This document shows, in pieces, positions 34,043-41,857 of a stretch of 58,064 bases of DNA (position 1 is its first letter; each line of letters starts with the position of its first letter). Under the pieces are notes generated by a model. That model saw only the letters and a program-made list of their open reading frames with translations, was not told the origin of the DNA and made no database searches. Both the position numbers and the translations under genes were made by a program. The stretch spans positions 1 to 58,064 of the forward strand of contig JAEUTI010000096.1 in NCBI GenBank assembly GCA_016788065.1, read 5' to 3'. The DNA is from Bacteroidia bacterium (lineage in GTDB: Bacteria; Bacteroidota; Bacteroidia; AKYH767-A; OLB10).

Positions 34043-36100
34043 ATGGAACCAACTTCAAAAAAAGAGTTTAAACCCTACATCTCAGCCACCGACTCCGTAG
34101 CTGAGTTTACTATTAAGTCGGTTTTACTGGGAGCCATGTTTGGAATTATATTCGGTATGGCGACCGTGTATCTTGCCTTAAAAGCAGGTCTCACCGTTTC
34201 AGCATCAATTCCAATTGCGGTTCTTGCTATTTCTTTAGGAAAAAAATTCTTCAAGACTACCATTCTTGAAAACAATATCATTCAAACAACCGGTTCAGCC
34301 GGAGAGTCTATTGCTGCCGGAGTTGTATTTACACTGCCCGGCTTTTTATTCTTATCGCTCAATGAAGCCGGAGTAAGTGTTGGTGAAGCATACTTCAATT
34401 ACTGGACAATTTTTATTCTGGCAGTTTTTGGTGGTATACTCGGTACATTAATGATGATACCTCTTCGCAGGTCATTGATCGTAAAGGAACATGAAACACT
34501 TCCTTATCCCGAAGGTACTGCATGCGCTTCTGTACTCATAGCTGGAGAAAAAGGCGGTGACTTTGCTAAAACTGCCTATCAGGGCTTAGGCTTTGCACTT
34601 GCCTATGCCATGATGCAAAAGGTATTTCATATCATCGCTGAAGCACCGGCTTGGGTTACTCAACAAACCAATAAATATTTCCCTTCCGCAACAGTAAATG
34701 GAGAAATTACACCTGAATATCTGGGTGTGGGATATATCATAGGTCCCCGTATTGCAGGAGTATTAGTTGCAGGTGGAGTACTTGCCTGGCTGGGATTAAT
34801 TCCACTGCTTTCTTCGCTTGTTCCGCCTGACACAATTGCCTTGCAACTTATCAAACTGGGATATCTCAAAGACTTGTTGACTCCGGGCGGACCTGGGGGC
34901 TGGAATCCGGAAACACATTCATTCGATAGCACAGCAAATGCTGTGTACCGGGCTTATGTCAGACAAATTGGAGCAGGTGCTGTTGCAGCAGGTGGATTCA
35001 TGACACTATTTAAAACGCTCCCTACTATTGTGTCTTCTTTCAAAGACAGCCTTAGTTCTATGAAAGAAAAAAATGATGGAGTTGCTGTTGTTCGTACAGA
35101 AAATGATTTGTCATTTAAAACTGTTATTGTTGGAAGTATAGCCCTCGTTTTATTGATGGCTCTGTTACCTCAGATTCCGGGAGATAGCATCCTGAATAAA
35201 TTATTAATTGGAATTCTTGTGGTGATATTTGGATTTTTCTTCGTTACTGTTTCCAGCCGAATTGTAGGGATTATCGGAAGTTCTTCAAATCCTATTTCAG
35301 GAATGACGATTGCAACGCTAATGGGTACAGCATTAATTTTTATTGCAGTTGGCTGGACTGGTAAAGTTTTTGAACCAATGGCTTTGGTTGTTGGGAGTAT
35401 GATTTGTATTGCCGCAGCAAATGCCGGTGCCACTTCACAGGATTTAAAAACCGGATACATTGTTGGTGCAACTCCAAAATATCAGCAGATAGCATTATTT
35501 GTTGGAGCAATTGTTTCATCTATTGTGATTGGTATTACCATAAATATTCTGGATACACCAACACAGGAAATGTTAGATCAGGGCATCACACATGCCATTG
35601 GAAGCGATAAGTATCCCGCTCCACAAGGAACTTTAATGGCGACACTGATCAAAGGTTTGTTATCATTTAATCTTGACTGGCAATTTGTATTGGTTGGAGT
35701 TTTTCTGGCAATTACCATGGAATTATGCGGTGTAAAAGCACTTTCTTTTGCAGTTGGTGCTTATCTCCCATTGGCAACAACCCTTCCGATATTTGCCGGT
35801 GGTGTAATTAAAGGTATTGTTGATTGGAGAGCAGAGAAAAAGAACGAGAAAGTGGAAGATTCTGAACTAGGCAAAGGAAGTCTGTTTGCAACCGGTCTGG
35901 TTGCTGGAGGTGCATTAGCCGGAGTTATTGTTGCTTTGCTTTCTGTAGATGATTCCATAGCAGCTAAACTTGCCACGGTGAATATGGAACACACTCTGAA
36001 TGAAGCACTTGGAAGTGGCGGCTATCAATTGCTGGGTACTTTCTTCTTCTGTTTACTTGGTTTCGTTTTATATCGGATTGCCATTAAGAAGGACCAATAA
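34043..36100 (+). CDS. OPT family oligopeptide transporter
   Basis: The 685-residue protein is an inner-membrane transporter of the OPT family (oligopeptides or metal-chelate compounds). The N-terminal hallmark is SVLLGAMFGIIFGMATVYLALKAGLTVSASIP, quoted here in part (ALKAGLTVSASIPIAVL at about 46-62). NNIIQTTGSAGESIAAGVVF and LPYPEGTACASVLIAGE follow, and GSSSNPISGMT is the conserved NPxSG block. About 15 membrane segments are predicted. Bacterial OPTs of this length have been little studied; peptide uptake is assumed from homology. Upstream is a POT transporter, and a thioredoxin-like lipoprotein gene follows. Confidence 0.93.
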   Translation: MEPTSKKEFKPYISATDSVAEFTIKSVLLGAMFGIIFGMATVYLALKAGLTVSASIPIAVLAISLGKKFFKTTILENNIIQTTGSAGESIAAGVVFTLPGFLFLSLNEAGVSVGEAYFNYWTIFILAVFGGILGTLMMIPLRRSLIVKEHETLPYPEGTACASVLIAGEKGGDFAKTAYQGLGFALAYAMMQKVFHIIAEAPAWVTQQTNKYFPSATVNGEITPEYLGVGYIIGPRIAGVLVAGGVLAWLGLIPLLSSLVPPDTIALQLIKLGYLKDLLTPGGPGGWNPETHSFDSTANAVYRAYVRQIGAGAVAAGGFMTLFKTLPTIVSSFKDSLSSMKEKNDGVAVVRTENDLSFKTVIVGSIALVLLMALLPQIPGDSILNKLLIGILVVIFGFFFVTVSSRIVGIIGSSSNPISGMTIATLMGTALIFIAVGWTGKVFEPMALVVGSMICIAAANAGATSQDLKTGYIVGATPKYQQIALFVGAIVSSIVIGITINILDTPTQEMLDQGITHAIGSDKYPAPQGTLMATLIKGLLSFNLDWQFVLVGVFLAITMELCGVKALSFAVGAYLPLATTLPIFAGGVIKGIVDWRAEKKNEKVEDSELGKGSLFATGLVAGGALAGVIVALLSVDDSIAAKLATVNMEHTLNEALGSGGYQLLGTFFFCLLGFVLYRIAIKKDQ

Positions 36101-36119
36101 CTAAGGTTTATGAATTTAG

Positions 36120-36152
36120 AAACGGAATGGTGAATCGCCATTCCGTTTTTTA
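36120..36152 (+). terminator. Terminator after the OPT gene
   Basis: AAACGGAATGG pairs with CCATTCCGTTT around a seven-base loop (36131-36137), followed by T residues. It starts 20 bases after the stop codon. Confidence 0.85.
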
Positions 36153-36224
36153 TTTCATAGAACTACCAATGAACTCTTTGGCTCAATTTCTGTTACATTT
36201 ACAGCTTGTAATAAATTCATTCAA

Positions 36225-36794
36225 ATGACCTCAAATAAATTCAAGAAACTACTTTTATTCATCTTGATTTTCGGTTCAGGCATCGTAACTTCCTGTAACT
36301 CGCAGTCAGCTGATAAATCAAAAGATATAATTGCAGATGCAGATGGAATTCAGTGGATGAGCTTTGAAGAAGCAGTGAAAAAGTCAGATGCCGCCCCTAA
36401 AAAGCTGTTCATTGATGTATATACAAATTGGTGTGGTTGGTGCAAAAAAATGGATGCCACTACTTTTAAGGAAGATACTGTAGTTAAATTTATTAATGAA
36501 AACTTTTATGCAGTAAAATTGAATGCCGAAACAAAAGATACAATCAGGTTCAGGGATAAAGAATTCAAATACATAGCCGATTATAAAGCTAATGAGTTGG
36601 CCATTTCCTTGCTCAGTGGCAAAATGGGGTACCCCTCCTATGTAATTCTGGATGAACAATTTACGATGATCACCCCTCCAGTACAATCTTATTTAAACAA
36701 AGAGGATTTGATGCCAATTTTGCATTTCTTTGGTAAAAACATCCATAAAGAAAAGACCTGGGAGGAATATTCCGGTCAGCCTAAATCAAAATAA
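36225..36794 (+). CDS. Thioredoxin-fold lipoprotein
   Basis: The 189-residue protein has a lipoprotein signal (lipobox IVTSC, Cys24) and a thioredoxin-like domain (about 45-175). The active site is WCGWC (Cys70, Cys73) in VYTNWCGWCKKMD, and the cis-proline is in MGYPSYVILD. Such SoxW/DsbD-gamma-like proteins reduce or isomerise disulfides on the periplasmic side of the envelope. It may serve extracytoplasmic proteins such as c-type cytochromes, but the cytochrome maturation genes are 10 kb away. The gene is single and ends at a strong hairpin. Confidence 0.88.
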   Translation: MTSNKFKKLLLFILIFGSGIVTSCNSQSADKSKDIIADADGIQWMSFEEAVKKSDAAPKKLFIDVYTNWCGWCKKMDATTFKEDTVVKFINENFYAVKLNAETKDTIRFRDKEFKYIADYKANELAISLLSGKMGYPSYVILDEQFTMITPPVQSYLNKEDLMPILHFFGKNIHKEKTWEEYSGQPKSK

Positions 36795-36814
36795 CAAATG
36801 CTGATACCGGCAAC

Positions 36815-36851
36815 AAAAAAGGCTGTCATCCTTTGGGAGACAGCCTTTTTT
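36815..36851. terminator. Bidirectional terminator between thioredoxin gene and tRNA-His
   Basis: AAAAAAGGCTGTC (36815-36827) pairs perfectly over 13 bp with GACAGCCTTTTTT (36839-36851). The last T is the complement of the A of the tRNA CCA end, so the two elements touch. It can stop transcription from both sides. Confidence 0.85.
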
Positions 36852-36927
36852 GGGGTGAAGGACGGGGCTCGAACCCGCGACCTCTAGAATCACAATCTAG
36901 CGCTCTAACCAACTGAGCTACAATCAC
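36851..36927 (-). tRNA. tRNA-His (GUG)
   Basis: The minus strand folds into a tRNA with anticodon GTG in loop TTGTGAT, an encoded CCA end, discriminator C73, and the histidine-specific extra G at -1 (36928). D, anticodon and T stems pair fully (one G-T at 49:65). The acceptor stem has two adjacent mismatches: T5 with T68 and T6 with C67 (36923 with 36859, and 36922 with 36860). The 3' strand would pair fully with GTGAAGG. A promoter lies upstream at 37029-37000. Confidence 0.9.
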
Positions 36928-36999
36928 CATATTGATTATCAGAGCTTCAATGCACTTGATAACCCATCCTTGTAATGACCATGCATTAACTTGGAGGTG

Positions 37000-37029
37000 C
37001 AAAAGTAAACAATTCAATAGAATCATCAA
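37000..37029 (-). promoter_or_regulatory. Promoter of tRNA-His
   Basis: On the minus strand TTG (37029-37027) and TACTTTTG (37007-37000) are 19 bases apart and match the Bacteroidota consensus. The tRNA begins about 72 bases downstream, leaving room for a 5' leader removed by RNase P. Confidence 0.6.
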
Positions 37030-37044
37030 ACCTCTTTATCATTT

Positions 37045-37076
37045 TTGTTTTAGTAGTCTTGTTAGCAGTAACTTTG
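37045..37076 (+). promoter_or_regulatory. Promoter of the copper ATPase gene
   Basis: TTG (37045-37047) and TAACTTTG (37069-37076) are 21 bases apart and match the Bacteroidota consensus. The start codon follows at 37089, giving a very short leader. No CopY-like or CueR-like operator is evident. Confidence 0.6.
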
Positions 37077-37088
37077 CAGTAGAAATGG

Positions 37089-39221
37089 ATGGAGATGTCA
37101 GATAAAACGATTTTGAATGTTGAAGGAATGACCTGTAGCAATTGTGCTTTGGGCATTTCCCGTTTTTTAGAAAAGCAGGGACTTCATCAAATTAATGTGG
37201 ACTTCGCATCCGGAGAAGTTATTTTCGAACAGGTTGAAGAATCAAAAATTGAGACTATTAAAAAAGGGATTAATAATCTCGGGTTTACAGTGATTAATGA
37301 AAATGCCGATTCATCCCTTGCTAAGACACCAAAGTACACTTCACTGGAGATTAAATTCATTTTTTGCGCAATACTTACATTTCCGCTGTTATTGCACATG
37401 GTTTCAGATGCACCGATTTTGCATAACAGCTGGTTTCAACTGATTCTTACGATACCGGTTTTTATAATAGGCATATTACATTTTGGTAAAAGCGCCTGGT
37501 CTTCCCTGAAATCAGGAGTGCCTAATATGGATGTCTTGGTCACTACCGGAGCTACAGCAGCATTTGTTTATAGCATTATTGGGTTAACATTATATCAGCA
37601 TACCGGCGAAAGCCATAATTATCTTTTCTTCGAAACATCAGCAACTATTATTACTCTGGTGTTGATGGGGAATATTATTGAAAAACGATCTATTCGACAG
37701 ACTACTTCGGCTTTGACTGAGTTGGCAGCTCTGCAACCTCAACTTGCTAACAAAATAAGTATAGGTAAGGATCTTCAAGAATCAATTGAAACTGTTTCTG
37801 CAGAATCAATCAGAAAGAATGATGCCATTTTGGTAAATACAGGAGGAGTTGTCCCTGTTGATGGTAAGATTTATTGGGGAAATGCATCATTGGATGAATC
37901 GGCTTTGACCGGCGAAAGTATTCCGGTATTCAAAGAATCAGGTGCAACAGTAATGGCAGGCTCCATAGTTCAGTCGGGTACTATAAAAGTGGTGTGCGAA
38001 AAATCAGGAACCGGGACTGTACTTTCTAATATCATTCAATTAGTAAAGGAAGCTCGTCAATCAAAACCTGAAATTCAAAAATTAGGTGATAAAATCAGTG
38101 GTTGGTTTGTACCTGCTGTCATTGCCATTGCAATAATTACATTTACTGTTTGTTATTTTATTTGGGATTATGCTCTAGATAAAGCTATCATGAATGCAAT
38201 TGCAGTGCTTGTAATCTCATGCCCCTGTGCGATGGGACTGGCTACTCCAACTGCAGTTGCTGTTGGTCTGGGAAAAGCAGCCCGCGCGGGCATTATCATA
38301 AAAGGCGGTGCCACTCTGGAGATATTCGACAAAATAAAAATAATAGTTTTTGATAAAACAGGAACTCTGACATCCGGCGCTTTTCGCATTAAGAATCTTC
38401 AGGTTTTTGATTATGATGAACAAGAAGTCATAAATATTATTTACAGTCTGGAACAACATTCATCACATCCTTTAGCAGTATCTCTGGTTAAGGAACTGAC
38501 TTCAAAAGCATCAGGCTGGATCTCATTTAATTCTGTTTCTGAAAAGCAAGGTTCAGGATTAGAGGCATCCGACGATAAAGGCAATACTTATCTGATAGGA
38601 TCGTTTGCCTCCCATCAACATCTTACTAAAGATGCCGGACATACCATTTATCTATCAAAAAACAATTCCCTGATTGCAACCATAGACCTTACGGATGAAC
38701 TAAAATCGGGAGTCAAAGAAATGGTGCAGGAATTAAAAAGTGACGGGTATAAAATTGTGCTGCTGAGTGGTGATACATCTGTCAGATGTAATGAGGTAGC
38801 TTCCGCTTTAGGCATGGATGAAGTCTACAGCGGTCAACTTCCTCATCAAAAAACTGAGGTCATTCAAAAATTAAAAAAAGAAGGTGGTGTAATGATGATA
38901 GGTGATGGTATTAATGATGCTCCTTCTCTTGCAATGGCAGATTTAGGTGTTTCATTTGGTGATGCCACCAAAATTGCGGTCAACACAGCCCAGGTTATCC
39001 TTCTGGGCAATAACACCTCATCAATTAATCAAGCTTTGAAAACAGGGAAACAAACTTTAGCAACAATAAAACAAAATCTGTTCTGGGCATTTGCTTACAA
39101 TGTAGTGGCCATTCCAATAGCCGCCATGGGATTCTTAAGTCCGATGGTAGCTGCACTTTCCATGGCATTTTCTGATGTAATTGTAATTGGTAATTCCATC
39201 AGATTAAAATTTAGAAACTAA
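37089..39221 (+). CDS. copA: Copper-translocating P-type ATPase
   Basis: The 710-residue inner-membrane pump has one N-terminal heavy-metal-binding domain with Cys16 and Cys19 (GMTCSNC). The eight-helix P1B core follows, with the metal-site motif Cys378-Pro-Cys380 (SCPCAMGLATP), phosphorylation site Asp422 (DKTGTLT), actuator TGES, nucleotide motif HSSHPLAVSL and hinge GDGINDAPS. CPC with a Cys-containing N-domain marks the Cu+ exporter type. Length is normal. It could instead belong to the FixI/CcoI type used for cytochrome oxidase assembly, but the usual cco genes are absent. Next comes a glycosyltransferase gene 11 bases after the stop. Confidence 0.93.
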   Translation: MEMSDKTILNVEGMTCSNCALGISRFLEKQGLHQINVDFASGEVIFEQVEESKIETIKKGINNLGFTVINENADSSLAKTPKYTSLEIKFIFCAILTFPLLLHMVSDAPILHNSWFQLILTIPVFIIGILHFGKSAWSSLKSGVPNMDVLVTTGATAAFVYSIIGLTLYQHTGESHNYLFFETSATIITLVLMGNIIEKRSIRQTTSALTELAALQPQLANKISIGKDLQESIETVSAESIRKNDAILVNTGGVVPVDGKIYWGNASLDESALTGESIPVFKESGATVMAGSIVQSGTIKVVCEKSGTGTVLSNIIQLVKEARQSKPEIQKLGDKISGWFVPAVIAIAIITFTVCYFIWDYALDKAIMNAIAVLVISCPCAMGLATPTAVAVGLGKAARAGIIIKGGATLEIFDKIKIIVFDKTGTLTSGAFRIKNLQVFDYDEQEVINIIYSLEQHSSHPLAVSLVKELTSKASGWISFNSVSEKQGSGLEASDDKGNTYLIGSFASHQHLTKDAGHTIYLSKNNSLIATIDLTDELKSGVKEMVQELKSDGYKIVLLSGDTSVRCNEVASALGMDEVYSGQLPHQKTEVIQKLKKEGGVMMIGDGINDAPSLAMADLGVSFGDATKIAVNTAQVILLGNNTSSINQALKTGKQTLATIKQNLFWAFAYNVVAIPIAAMGFLSPMVAALSMAFSDVIVIGNSIRLKFRN

Positions 39222-39232
39222 AAACCTGCTGC

Positions 39233-40402
39233 TTGGATCGGAAAAAAATACTCTTTATTCCCAGGTGGTACCCTGACAGGCATGACAACATGCTTGGTTT
39301 GTTTGTACAAAAACATGCGATGGCGGTTCAGTCAATGCATGATGTTTCTGTTCTTTATGTAACAACCGACACGACCATGAATCCGGGAGCTGTGGTAATT
39401 ACTGAAAATGTATTTCATGGTATTCAGGAGTTACATATATATTTTGGAAAACACAATTCAGGGTTCAAAAATGCCATTACTTACTGGAATTGCTATAAAA
39501 AAGGTATTGGAATGATCGTAGAGAGAGAAAAAAAAATTGATCTCACACACGTTCACATTCTGACCCGCGCGGCTATTCCAGCACTGTGGTTAAAATTCAC
39601 ACAAAAGATTCCATACATCATAACGGAACACTGGTCGAGATATCTTCCTGTTAATCTGAGAAACGGATCATTTCCGGGATGGTGGAGAAGAACCATCACT
39701 CGTTTTGTAGTCAGGAATTCAGCTGCCATCACTACGGTGACAAAAAATCTTGCAACAGCCATGCAGGATCTGGGTTTAGAAGGCCAATATTATATCACTC
39801 CAAATATTGCTGATATAAACGATTTTAAACCGGCGATTAATAATTTTCGTAATCCCAAGAAACTGGTGCATGTATCTTGTTTTGATGAACCGGCAAAAAA
39901 CATAAAAGGAATTATTGATGTAATTGCGGAATTGACAAAGGAGCGCATAGATTTTAATCTGGAAATAATTGGTGATGGCAAAGATTACCAGGAAGTTCAT
40001 GATTATGCCATGCAAACGAAACTGGTCGGGAGCAGGATATTTTTCACCGGTCTGTTGACCGGAAAAGAATTGTCGGATCACATGGCAGATGCAGATGCGT
40101 TGGTGATGTTCAGCAATTATGAGAACTTCCCATGTACCATTGTTGAATCGATGGCATGTGGTGTTCCGGTGATAAGCACTGCGGTTGGTGGAATTCCGGA
40201 ACATTTGCAAAAAGATTTTGGAATTCTCATTCAGGCAAAAGACAATGCCGGATTAAAAGCGGCAATCGAAAGTGTGCTGGATCAACCTCAACAATTCAAT
40301 AAAGATGCCATGAGAAAATATGCAATTACTAATTTCTCGATGGAAAGCAGTGCATTGACATTTGATTCCATTTATAGAAATGCAATCCAAAACGCCGGTT
40401 GA
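39233..40402 (+). CDS. GT4-family glycosyltransferase
   Basis: The 389-residue cytoplasmic or membrane-associated enzyme has the GT-B fold of group 1 transferases. The N-terminal strand is KILFIPRWYPDRHDNMLG (5-22), typical of WaaG/PssE-like enzymes. The C-terminal nucleotide-sugar site includes SNYENFPCTIVESMACGVPV, with the conserved Glu of the EX7E motif. It would extend a lipopolysaccharide, capsule or exopolysaccharide chain. The start is a TTG at 39233 (no ATG fits the N-terminus), 11 bases after the copper ATPase gene. The stop overlaps the start of the flippase gene by one base (TGATG). Confidence 0.88.
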   Translation: MDRKKILFIPRWYPDRHDNMLGLFVQKHAMAVQSMHDVSVLYVTTDTTMNPGAVVITENVFHGIQELHIYFGKHNSGFKNAITYWNCYKKGIGMIVEREKKIDLTHVHILTRAAIPALWLKFTQKIPYIITEHWSRYLPVNLRNGSFPGWWRRTITRFVVRNSAAITTVTKNLATAMQDLGLEGQYYITPNIADINDFKPAINNFRNPKKLVHVSCFDEPAKNIKGIIDVIAELTKERIDFNLEIIGDGKDYQEVHDYAMQTKLVGSRIFFTGLLTGKELSDHMADADALVMFSNYENFPCTIVESMACGVPVISTAVGGIPEHLQKDFGILIQAKDNAGLKAAIESVLDQPQQFNKDAMRKYAITNFSMESSALTFDSIYRNAIQNAG

Positions 40403-41670
40403 TGTTTTCAAAAATCATCTTTACTTTTATAACCAGATTCTCATCATCACTGATTGGGTTTTTACTGGTTATATTAACAGCACATGCAATAGGAGCTGAA
40501 GGAAGAGGAGAAATTAGTCTGATAATTTTAGGCACAGCAATAACTTTACTCATCAGTAGTATTATTGGTGGAAATGCAATAGTTTTATTGGCCCCCTCCA
40601 CTCCTGCTTTCAAACTGCTTGTTCCTTCTTATGGGTGGGCAGTAATTTCCATATCTATTACAACAGCATTACTTCATTTTACCGGACTCATACCACATCA
40701 ATTCAGCATTCATATTTTTATCATCTCAATGCTGCAGGCAATTGCCTCCATTCACATGTCGATTTTCATAGGTAAGCAGCAAATAAAACTTTATAATATC
40801 ATGAATTTGCTGCAGGTATTTTTACTTTTTACTATGGCAGTTATTTTTTACTACTTCTTAAAACATCAGGATGTAATGCACTATGTAATTGCGCTTTACA
40901 TTTCTTTTGCCATACAGGCTGCGGCAACAACATGGTTTATTTACCGGGATATTGAATTGACGAACTTGTCGGGGACCAATGAAATTATAAAAAAAATTCT
41001 GGAGAATGGGTTAATCATTCAACTTTGTAATGTGGTTCAGATTTTAAACTACAGGTTGTGCTATTTTATTTTGGAAGAGACCCATGGTTTGACAAGTCTT
41101 GGAATATTCTCAACCGCGAGTATTGTTGCAGAATCGGTATGGCTGGTATCTCGAAGTATTTCACTTGTACAATACTCCGGAATAGTAAATAGTTCAGACA
41201 AAGAATACAACCGGTTGCTGACAGTGAGAATGTCGAAGCTCAGTCTGTTTGGAAGCATCCTGGTAATGCTGCCGGTTTTAATTTTACCTTCTTCGTTTTA
41301 CGGATGGGTTTTTGGAGAAGAATTTCGAGGAATAACGGAGCCCTTGTGGATTTATGCACCCGGAATTCTGGCATTAAGTTTTGCCACGGTGTTAGGCCAC
41401 TATTTTGCCGGTCTTGGACTGAACAAGGTCAATTTATTGGGTTCCGTTATAGGATTTATAATAACCTTAATTGCCTCGTTGATTCTCATACCCAAATGGG
41501 GAATTAATGGGGCAGCAATGAGCGTTTGTTTAGCATATTGTGTCCATTCATTATACCTTTTTCTTAAATTTAGAACTCATACCAGCTTCAAAATCAATGA
41601 ACTGTGGCCAACAGCAGATGATTACATCTATTTAAAAAAAGGAATTGGCACTTTTTTAGGGCGTTCCTGA
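40402..41670 (+). CDS. Polysaccharide flippase-like membrane protein (MOP superfamily)
   Basis: The 422-residue inner-membrane protein has about 12 predicted helices. The start MFSKIIFTFITRFSSSLIGF and the early motif AHAIGAEGRGEISLIILG resemble Wzx/MviN-like lipid-linked oligosaccharide flippases. It overlaps the glycosyltransferase stop by one base, so the two are translationally coupled. Together they suggest one step of surface glycan assembly and its export, although no polymerase or initiating transferase is nearby. Functions are inferred from family. Confidence 0.82.
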   Translation: MFSKIIFTFITRFSSSLIGFLLVILTAHAIGAEGRGEISLIILGTAITLLISSIIGGNAIVLLAPSTPAFKLLVPSYGWAVISISITTALLHFTGLIPHQFSIHIFIISMLQAIASIHMSIFIGKQQIKLYNIMNLLQVFLLFTMAVIFYYFLKHQDVMHYVIALYISFAIQAAATTWFIYRDIELTNLSGTNEIIKKILENGLIIQLCNVVQILNYRLCYFILEETHGLTSLGIFSTASIVAESVWLVSRSISLVQYSGIVNSSDKEYNRLLTVRMSKLSLFGSILVMLPVLILPSSFYGWVFGEEFRGITEPLWIYAPGILALSFATVLGHYFAGLGLNKVNLLGSVIGFIITLIASLILIPKWGINGAAMSVCLAYCVHSLYLFLKFRTHTSFKINELWPTADDYIYLKKGIGTFLGRS

Positions 41671-41746
41671 GGAAATAACACCAAAAACTACATAACTATT
41701 TATTAACAATTAGCTGCATCAAACCATATTTTAATCTTAGAATATT

Positions 41747-41754
41747 TATATTTG
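41747..41754 (+). promoter_or_regulatory. Likely -7 element of the first Asp-box protein gene
   Basis: TATATTTG matches TAnnTTTG. It lies 103 bases upstream of the start codon, which implies a long leader containing a CTTATC/GATAAG inverted repeat (about 41776-41796). The -33 box is not clear. Confidence 0.4.
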
Positions 41755-41857
41755 CAGTATTGAACCAACTAACATCTTATCCTACTATAGATAAGGTATT
41801 CATAAACAAGCAATTAACTTATTAAGACAAAAATCATAAACCAAAAAACAAATCAAC

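Noticed and set aside
39776..40210. 144-codon minus-strand open frame
   Set aside because: Antisense within the GT4 glycosyltransferase gene; composition is that of a shadow frame.
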